Shown piece by piece: positions 1 to 5,126 of a stretch of 7,987 nt of DNA. The notes beneath the pieces were generated by a model, which searched no databases, was not told the origin of the DNA, and was given only the letters and a program-made list of their open reading frames with translations. The translations under genes were made by a program, and so were the position numbers. Within the stretch, counting starts at the first letter, position 1, and each line of letters starts with the position of its first letter. The stretch is taken from positions 1 through 7,987 of the forward strand of contig JAKEEV010000089.1 in assembly GCA_022616395.1 (NCBI GenBank). Reading direction: 5' to 3'. Source of the stretch: Planctomycetia bacterium (GTDB lineage Bacteria; Planctomycetota; Planctomycetia; Gemmatales; Gemmataceae).

Positions 1-799
1 GCATCGCGCGGTCGATGGCGTTCCAGGTTGCCACCGGGTCGTTACCGTCGATAGTTTCGGCCCGGATGCCGTAAGGAATCGCACGATCCGCGACCGGTCG
101 GTGCGTGTGGACCGTGTCGAGGTCAGTCGAGATGCCGAAGCGATTGTTCGCGACCAACATGAGCACCGGCAGTTCGTTTCCGGGTCGCGTACTCCAGTTC
201 ATGCACGTCTCGAAGTCGCCTTCGGCTGTGCCGGCCTCGCCGCCGATCACAATCGAGATGCCTTCGGCTTCGTCCGGGTTCTTCAGCCCGTGTCGCTTTT
301 GTACAAGCGCGGTGCCGGGAGCCATCGCGAACTGCACTTCGATCACACTGGTGACCGGCACGACGTTCCACTCAGGAATCGAGTAGTGGCCGACGAAGTT
401 TCGGCCGCGTGAGTGAGTATCGGTCCAGCGCATCGCGAGTTGCCGGGTGTGGTCGATCATCGGCATGCCCATCGCGAGCATGACGCCGGAGTTGCGATAG
501 TGGAGGTGCAGGTAGTCGAAGGCGGGTCCGCGGCCCTTGTGAACTTGCAGGCCGAGGCAGACATTGAGAGCTTCTTCTCCGGGTCCGCCGATCCAGAAGT
601 AGGCTTCCCCGGACTTGGACATCTTGATGCTTCGCTCTTCGAGAGCGCGCGTTCGGAGCATTTGGCGGAAGACAGTCAGGGCCAATTCGACCGACATGGC
701 CTCGCGGCCAGATCGGATGACCGCCGGTGCGGCGGTCCGGGTGGCCCGCCGCAGCAATTCATCTTCGAGGTCAGGAGGATCCTCGTTCATTTCTGGCAT
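1..799 (-). CDS. Thiamine-diphosphate-dependent 2-oxoacid dehydrogenase E1 component, alpha subunit (3' end outside window)
   Basis: This is the alpha half of an E1 enzyme of the pyruvate or branched-chain 2-oxoacid dehydrogenase type. Such enzymes decarboxylate a 2-oxoacid on thiamine diphosphate and pass the acyl group to lipoyl-E2 in the cytoplasm. The frame is open from an ATG at 797-799 to the left edge, giving 266 residues; the family usually has about 330-400, so the C-terminus is missing. Visible family features are AMSVELALTVFRQMLRTRALEER (residues 34-56), GPGEEA (72-77), and a cofactor segment that starts at GGEAGTAEGDF (186-196) and ends at VANN (216-219). The usual GDG/GEG at the start of the cofactor motif reads GEA (187-189). 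A GGGGAG ribosome site lies 7 nt upstream of the ATG and supports this start. The substrate cannot be told from this part, and E1 beta or E2 would lie to the left of the window. The family call is firm; the specific complex is not. Confidence 0.88.
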   Translation of the reverse strand, partial: MPEMNEDPPDLEDELLRRATRTAAPAVIRSGREAMSVELALTVFRQMLRTRALEERSIKMSKSGEAYFWIGGPGEEALNVCLGLQVHKGRGPAFDYLHLHYRNSGVMLAMGMPMIDHTRQLAMRWTDTHSRGRNFVGHYSIPEWNVVPVTSVIEVQFAMAPGTALVQKRHGLKNPDEAEGISIVIGGEAGTAEGDFETCMNWSTRPGNELPVLMLVANNRFGISTDLDTVHTHRPVADRAIPYGIRAETIDGNDPVATWNAIDRAM

Positions 800-806
800 G
801 TGTGAA

Positions 807-812
807 CTCCCC
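807..812 (-). promoter_or_regulatory. Ribosome binding site of the E1 alpha gene
   Basis: Read on the minus strand this is GGGGAG, 7 nt before the ATG at 799. It favours this start over the in-frame ATG three codons further in (788-790). Confidence 0.6.
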
Positions 813-884
813 GGAACGGTGGTCGGTTTTGGAGAGGAGGGACCGACCAAGGTCCGAAAACGACTGCAGATCCGGGTTTTCTGA

Positions 885-952
885 CCCTCCCTTGCGGTCG
901 GGGTTCGCCAAAGAGCGTGTTGACTTTGGCGAACCCCGACCGCAAGGGAGGG
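885..952. repeat. Perfect 29-bp inverted repeat with 10-nt loop
   Basis: The left arm (885-913, beginning CCCTCCCTTGCGG) and the right arm (924-952, ending CCGCAAGGGAGGG) are exact reverse complements over 29 bp. They surround the loop AGCGTGTTGA. The element lies between two minus-strand genes, about 120 nt past the stop of the membrane protein and about 85 nt before the E1 alpha start. Neither strand has a T-run after the stem, so it is not a textbook intrinsic terminator, although so strong a stem could still stop or protect a transcript. It could instead be a dispersed palindromic (REP-like or small non-autonomous) element. Only one copy is seen in this window. Confidence 0.9.
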
Positions 953-1074
953 GTGTGATGCTAAAGCATTCTACGCAATTCATCCGAGGCGCGATTCGGC
1001 AAACTGTGCTGGAAAATCGGGCACTAACACCTGGGGGAGACAGTTTACAGGAGAGTGCAAGTCTCCCGGAGCCA

Positions 1075-3513
1075 TTATACGTTCTTCTCTGCCGCGCTGC
1101 TGGGCAGTAGTCGATTCCCGAAGACCGCAGACAGCAGATAAAATCCGACGGCAACGCACAAGAGCAACTGGAAGCCGAGCATGACCGAAGTATTTTCGGC
1201 AAGCCCCCCAACCAGCGCACCCGCCACGTTCGCACCGATCACGCGGTCCGGTTGAGTCGTGCGTCGAAAACTGGTAGCAAAGATCACGCCCGCGAACGCG
1301 ATTGGCGCGAAAACCAACAAACACGCTCCGATAATCTGGACCGTCGGGTTCAGACCGAGGAACGCGCTGGGAGACACCACAAGCCCGATCCCCAGCGTCA
1401 GGAAAAGCCCGATGTAGTAGGGCTCGAGCCGTTTTGGGTTCACCTTCCCCGCGAAGAGGTTCCCCGCGAGGCTCATCACCAGGATGGCAGCGAACACCGC
1501 CGTGTTGACCATCCACGTTCCGCCGAAGAGCAGCGCCATTTCCACGACGGCTTTCGTTTCGACCAGCATGAAGCCAGCGCCGAGGAAGAAGGCGCGGAGC
1601 ATCATTGGGTAGTCGGGCTTGACGCTGACTTCGCCCGCGAGGGCTTTCGATCCCCCGAACACCATCCACAAAGCCAGCGATACCACCAGCGCCAGCAGAA
1701 CGCCACGCCAGGTGAGTCCGGGCACTCTGGCCTCGCGTGTGTAGAGGAAGGGCCAGTTGTCGGTCGCGGGTCGAAGGTCGCCGTTGGTTTCTTCGATCCT
1801 GGCGGGAAGAAGCGGAAGCCACATCGGTGGCACTGGATTGCCATTCAACGAAAACGGCTTCTTGGATGCGGGCGGCAGCTCTTTCGGTGGCTCCGCGGAA
1901 AACCTGGCACCGATGTCCTTGTGCTCGATCCCGGTGAGCCAGGGATACCAGTACTTCACTCCGGGAAGCGCGAACTCACCGCGCAGCGGTTCGATCACCT
2001 CCGGGCTGCCGGAGAAGAAGCCGGTGGAAGTGCCCGGCTCGAAGTTATCGAGTTTCACATCCGTCAGAGGCGGATCATCGACCTTCGCGCGGGTGGTGAT
2101 GACGACCGGTTCGACTCCGAAAGCGGTCCGCAACTGGTCGCGAATGCGCGCTGCCAGCCAGCCGTGACGGAAGAAGTTGTACACGGCGTAAACGCCAGTC
2201 GGCTTGAGCACCCGCCGCACGTCCTGGAAGCATTCCAGAGTGAAGAGGTAACTCTCCAGCCGCAAGTTGGAGTAACCGGACTGAAGAACCAGCGAGTCGA
2301 TCAGTGCGAAAACAACCAGATCGTATGTTTCCGGTCGGGCGTTGCGGAGGAAGTTCCGGCCGTCGTTGATGGTGACCTTTACACGCGGATCCTGGAACGG
2401 TTTGTCTGGGTGGTACTGTTCGCCGAGCCTCTGAATGATGGGATCGATCTCGACAGCATCGATCTGAGCGTCGGAGTCGGCCCACAAGAGCGCGCGGGAC
2501 ACGTCGTTACCGTTCCCGGCCCCGATGATAAGGATGCGTTTGAATGGCTTCCAGGCGTGGAGCGGCTTGCCATCTGGTCCCATCACGATCTGACCGTCCG
2601 CGCTTCGCTGAGGAAGATCGCGCTGAAAGAGATACGGCAGCGCGTAGGGAACCGCGGCCAGAGGTGGATTGCCTCGCGGTTCCATCAGTTGCTGGCTGAT
2701 GAGGTTGGTGATGATGAACTGCATCTGCGGCTCGTAATCGACGCGGTAATACTCGCTCCAGGTGATCGTGCGGCCGTTTTTGTCGGCGGAGAATCCAGAA
2801 GTTCGAGCCGTCAACCCGACAGCCGCGAGCAGGCAGATGAGTGGCAACAGCGTTTTGGCTCCAACTCCTTGAGACGTGGGCGCGGGGTTTGGAGAAGTTG
2901 TCGCGTCGGGGTTTTCACGCACAAGTAGATACGCGAGGACGATTCCGGCCAGTCCGAACCACACGATGGGTGGCAAGCGCAGATACGAACTCGCTGCGAA
3001 CGTGCCGATGCCAACAAGACTGCCGAGCAGGTTGGCGGAGTAAGCGGTGGTGCGATTGGGTACGCGATTGAACGCCCGGCCCATCTCCTGACCGGGACCG
3101 ACCATGATGGTGGCAATGATGGCGAAGAAGACCGCTCCGACCAGTTCGATGGGCACGGTGAACGGCAGCGGGTTCTCCAGAGTGACCACACCTTGCGTTC
3201 CGAAGTACACGACATCGGGGTTCACGACGTTGCCGACGGCGAAGACAGCGAGGAGGGTGCCGGAATTGCGGTCGATGACCAGCCCGGCGATGATGCCCAA
3301 AAGCAACCAGTAGGGCGTGTGTCGGATGAAGTTTGTGGATCGTCGAGCGACGAGGCAGCCAATGGACATGCCGACGAAGCACGCGAGGAGTACGAGGTTG
3401 ACGAAGAAGGTCAGGAACAGGACGTGAGAGGGGAACCAGCGGATGCAGGCGAGTTCGAGGAACAACACCAGCCAGGAGATGAGGAACAGGTCAAAGGCCG
3501 GGCGGTCGCGCAT
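1075..3513 (-). CDS. Polytopic membrane protein with central spermidine-synthase-like domain
   Basis: This is an 812-residue protein with a SpeE-like nucleotide-binding domain between two membrane halves. The N-terminal half has about six or seven hydrophobic segments (roughly residues 8-27, 30-55, 67-82, 117-139, 158-176, 181-198, 220-237). A soluble part (about 240-595) carries the Rossmann signatures: GAGNGND (331-337), VEIDP at the acidic cofactor-binding strand (354-358), NDGRNF (383-388) and DLVVFALID (398-406). A TDNWPFLYTR motif (584-593) follows, which I recall from similar membrane-fused relatives. Five or six more hydrophobic segments complete the C-terminus (about 602-620, 637-663, 668-688, 699-714, 725-747, 757-798). 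Soluble SpeE is about 280-300 residues and has no membrane segments. Its DxxD catalytic region is changed here to ALID, so aminopropyl transfer to putrescine is uncertain; the domain could use another substrate or act as a methyltransferase-like module. The start ATG at 3513 has no clear ribosome site. It is divergent from the serpin gene. Confidence 0.82.
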   Translation of the reverse strand: MRDRPAFDLFLISWLVLFLELACIRWFPSHVLFLTFFVNLVLLACFVGMSIGCLVARRSTNFIRHTPYWLLLGIIAGLVIDRNSGTLLAVFAVGNVVNPDVVYFGTQGVVTLENPLPFTVPIELVGAVFFAIIATIMVGPGQEMGRAFNRVPNRTTAYSANLLGSLVGIGTFAASSYLRLPPIVWFGLAGIVLAYLLVRENPDATTSPNPAPTSQGVGAKTLLPLICLLAAVGLTARTSGFSADKNGRTITWSEYYRVDYEPQMQFIITNLISQQLMEPRGNPPLAAVPYALPYLFQRDLPQRSADGQIVMGPDGKPLHAWKPFKRILIIGAGNGNDVSRALLWADSDAQIDAVEIDPIIQRLGEQYHPDKPFQDPRVKVTINDGRNFLRNARPETYDLVVFALIDSLVLQSGYSNLRLESYLFTLECFQDVRRVLKPTGVYAVYNFFRHGWLAARIRDQLRTAFGVEPVVITTRAKVDDPPLTDVKLDNFEPGTSTGFFSGSPEVIEPLRGEFALPGVKYWYPWLTGIEHKDIGARFSAEPPKELPPASKKPFSLNGNPVPPMWLPLLPARIEETNGDLRPATDNWPFLYTREARVPGLTWRGVLLALVVSLALWMVFGGSKALAGEVSVKPDYPMMLRAFFLGAGFMLVETKAVVEMALLFGGTWMVNTAVFAAILVMSLAGNLFAGKVNPKRLEPYYIGLFLTLGIGLVVSPSAFLGLNPTVQIIGACLLVFAPIAFAGVIFATSFRRTTQPDRVIGANVAGALVGGLAENTSVMLGFQLLLCVAVGFYLLSAVFGNRLLPSSAAEKNV

Positions 3514-3645
3514 GGTTGGCGGCTCGGAGTCAGTTCGATTGGTTCGCAGGGGCGCGATTCGGGTTCAGACGATGTACGAACCACGCCCGCTCTCGGAAAC
3601 CCTTTGAACTTGCTCTGGTGGCGACGGTGAAGCCTTCCGCGTTGC

Positions 3646-3675
3646 TTGACGGACAAACGGTTGCTCTGTTACTGT
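3646..3675 (+). promoter_or_regulatory. Possible sigma-70-like promoter for serpin-protease pair
   Basis: A TTGACG hexamer (3646-3651) is separated by 18 nt from TACTGT (3670-3675), about 47 nt before the serpin start. The -35 match is good and the -10 match is poor. Planctomycete promoters are poorly defined, so this is a weak candidate. Confidence 0.25.
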
Positions 3676-3690
3676 GTTATTCGTTACACA
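3673..3690. promoter_or_regulatory. Operator-like palindrome TGTGT-N8-ACACA
   Basis: The two 5-bp half sites are exact reverse complements with 8 nt between them; one further inner pair also matches. The palindrome overlaps the possible -10 region upstream of the serpin gene, where a repressor site would be expected. Palindromes this short occur by chance, so it is only suggestive. Confidence 0.22.
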
Positions 3691-3712
3691 ACACACCCAA
3701 TCCCGAGGCCGC

Positions 3713-3717
3713 GAGGG
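3713..3717 (+). promoter_or_regulatory. Ribosome binding site deciding the serpin start
   Basis: GAGGG lies 4 nt before the ATG at 3722. The in-frame ATG further upstream (3674) would add 16 residues, some charged, ahead of the signal peptide, and it overlaps the likely promoter region. The start at 3722 is therefore preferred. Confidence 0.5.
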
Positions 3718-3721
3718 AAAC

Positions 3722-5074
3722 ATGTTCCGCACACACGCACTGTGGTTGTTTGGTCTCGCATTTCTGGTCGCGTGTGTCGGGGCGTGCGTCGCTCCGGTGA
3801 CACCAACTCCTGAACCTGTGCCCGAACCGACACCCGAACCCGAAGATCCTCCACCGTCCGCTCCTCCCGAAGATTTGAAGGCACTGGCAGAAGGGAACAA
3901 CGCCTTCGCCATCGACCTCTACAAGAAGCTGGCGGAGACGGAGCAGGGGAACATCGTCATCTCGCCGTACAGCATCCGCACGGCTCTGGGCATGACCTAC
4001 GCCGGTGCTCGCGGTCAGACAGCCGAGGAGATGAAGAAGGTTCTGCACTTCACGCTGCCGGACGAGAAACTGCACCCGGCGTTCGGAGCAACGGCTCACC
4101 AACTCCAGGGCGGCAAGGACAAGCCATCTGAGCCTGCCGTCCCTGAGTCGGACCAAGCGCGTCTCAGGCGCCATCTGGCGGGCAACAACGATCCATTCCG
4201 ACTGAATGTCGCCAACGCCCTGTGGGGGCAAAAGGGGGTTGGCTTCCGCCCGGAGTTCCTGGAACTGAATCGCAAGAACTACACCGGTGGCTTCCGCCAA
4301 CTCGACTTCGCGGGCGACCCGGAAGGCTCTCGCCAGACCATCAACCGTTGGGTGGAAGAGAAGACCCAGGACAAGATCAAGGAACTGCTCAAGCGGGGCG
4401 ACATCAACTCGGCGGTACAGTTGGTGTTGACCAACGCCATTTACCTCAAGGCTGCGTGGGCGAGACCCTTCCCCAAGGGAGAGACGAAAGACGCCCCGTT
4501 CGAAGTCACCTCCGACGAGAAAGTCATTGTGCCGATGATGCAACTCCCGCAGGCGGACTTCCGGTACTTGGCAACGTATGACTGTGAGTGGCTGGAACTG
4601 CCTTACGTAAACCAGTACGCGGATGACCGGCTCGCCATGATCCTGCTCCTGCCGCGGAAGGGGCGATTCACGGTTGTGGAAAAATCGCTGACGGCCGCCG
4701 CGATTCAGGATGCGGTCGGAAAACTCAGCTTCCACTACGGCAAGGTGGCTATCCCCAAATTCCAGGTGCGTACGACATCGCAATTGAACTCGGAATTGAG
4801 CCGTCTGGGAATGCCTCTTGCTTTCTCTGGCGACGCCGACTTTTCGGGCATGACCGGCAGTCGCGGACTACAGATCGGCCGCGTGGTCCATCAAGCTTAC
4901 CTGAACGTGGATGAGGACGGCACCGAGGCCGCTGCGGCCACGGCAGTGCAGATGTTTGTCAGTCGCCCCCCTCCGTTTTCCTTCACCGCTGATCGACCGT
5001 TTCTGTTCTTCATCCGCGACAACCAGACGGGAAGCATCTTGTTCTCGGGCCGTGTTGTTCGACCGGGTCGGTAA
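3722..5074 (+). CDS. Lipoprotein serpin (serine protease inhibitor)
   Basis: This 450-residue exported serpin should trap serine (or possibly cysteine) proteases by the suicide mechanism. Residues 1-18 form a lipoprotein signal peptide with lipobox LVAC (Cys18 lipidated); VGAC at Cys22 is an alternative. A Pro/Glu-rich stalk (about 25-50) leads to a serpin fold (about 55-450) of normal length. Conserved parts are ISPYSIRTALGMTYAGARGQT (80-100), NAIYLKAAW (238-246), the shutter-region His390, the hinge DEDGTEAAAATAV (397-409) and the C-terminal signature ADRPFLFFIRDNQTG (423-437). The Gly-Thr-Glu-Ala4-Thr hinge (400-408) is what inhibitory serpins have; non-inhibitory ones usually lose it. Counting 17 residues of loop puts P1 at Ser414 and P1' at Arg415, but a one-residue shift would make Arg415 the P1. 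A hydrophilic stretch at about 129-155 looks like an insertion before the strand containing NVANALWGQ. The protease gene follows 52 nt downstream on the same strand, and co-transcription is likely. Confidence 0.95.
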   Translation: MFRTHALWLFGLAFLVACVGACVAPVTPTPEPVPEPTPEPEDPPPSAPPEDLKALAEGNNAFAIDLYKKLAETEQGNIVISPYSIRTALGMTYAGARGQTAEEMKKVLHFTLPDEKLHPAFGATAHQLQGGKDKPSEPAVPESDQARLRRHLAGNNDPFRLNVANALWGQKGVGFRPEFLELNRKNYTGGFRQLDFAGDPEGSRQTINRWVEEKTQDKIKELLKRGDINSAVQLVLTNAIYLKAAWARPFPKGETKDAPFEVTSDEKVIVPMMQLPQADFRYLATYDCEWLELPYVNQYADDRLAMILLLPRKGRFTVVEKSLTAAAIQDAVGKLSFHYGKVAIPKFQVRTTSQLNSELSRLGMPLAFSGDADFSGMTGSRGLQIGRVVHQAYLNVDEDGTEAAAATAVQMFVSRPPPFSFTADRPFLFFIRDNQTGSILFSGRVVRPGR

Positions 5075-5114
5075 TTGGGTCATTTCGTCAGGCAACGACG
5101 ATCTCACAAACTAC

Positions 5115-5120
5115 AAGGAG
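5115..5120 (+). promoter_or_regulatory. Ribosome binding site of the protease gene
   Basis: A full AAGGAG lies 6 nt before the ATG at 5127 and fixes the start. It is clearly stronger than the site of the serpin gene upstream. Confidence 0.75.
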
Positions 5121-5126
5121 TAACCC

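Larger units (their letters stand above)
800..1074. other. Intergenic region between the membrane protein stop and E1 alpha start
   Basis: This gap has no convincing gene. Besides the long palindrome it holds a weak 7-bp inverted repeat, GGGAGAC at 1035-1041 and GTCTCCC at 1061-1067, just past the TAA of the membrane-protein gene. There is also a 5-bp stem, GGACC at 840-844 and GGTCC at 851-855. Neither has a T-run. I could not identify a convincing promoter for the E1 alpha gene. Confidence 0.5.
3514..3721. other. Divergent intergenic region
   Basis: This 208-nt region lies between two genes that point away from each other, so it must supply a promoter for each unless one of them is read from elsewhere. 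The half nearest the serpin gene is less GC-rich and contains repeated GTTAC/GTTAT units (3668-3672, 3676-3680, 3683-3687). I saw no convincing promoter for the minus-strand gene. Confidence 0.5.

Noticed and set aside
101..805. Several plus-strand open frames over the first 800 bases
   Set aside because: They are antisense to the E1 alpha frame, which shows continuous family similarity from its ATG to the window edge.
885..952. Hairpin as a standard intrinsic terminator
   Set aside because: No run of T follows the stem on either strand, so I list it as an inverted repeat of unknown role.
980..1822. 280-codon minus-strand frame overlapping the end of the membrane protein gene
   Set aside because: It is out of frame with the membrane protein, Arg-rich and lacks hydrophobic segments or motifs. 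The other frame keeps clear membrane segments to its stop.
1252..2928. 558-codon plus-strand open frame
   Set aside because: It lies wholly antisense to the membrane protein gene. Its translation is full of charged low-complexity residues with no recognisable domain, as expected for a shadow in GC-rich coding DNA.
3674..3721. Upstream in-frame ATG of the serpin as its true start
   Set aside because: It would place 16 residues including Arg and Glu before the signal peptide, and it has no good ribosome site. The ATG at 3722 has GAGGG before it and gives a classic lipoprotein signal.
3780..3850. Pro/Glu codon repeats in the serpin as a tandem DNA repeat or CRISPR-like array
   Set aside because: The units are short and imperfect, and they encode a low-complexity stalk in frame with the serpin. 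No CRISPR-type repeats and spacers are present anywhere in the window.
3677..4783. 368-codon minus-strand open frame antisense to the serpin
   Set aside because: The plus strand has clear serpin motifs throughout. The antisense product shows no family features and runs across the serpin's signal peptide and promoter region.
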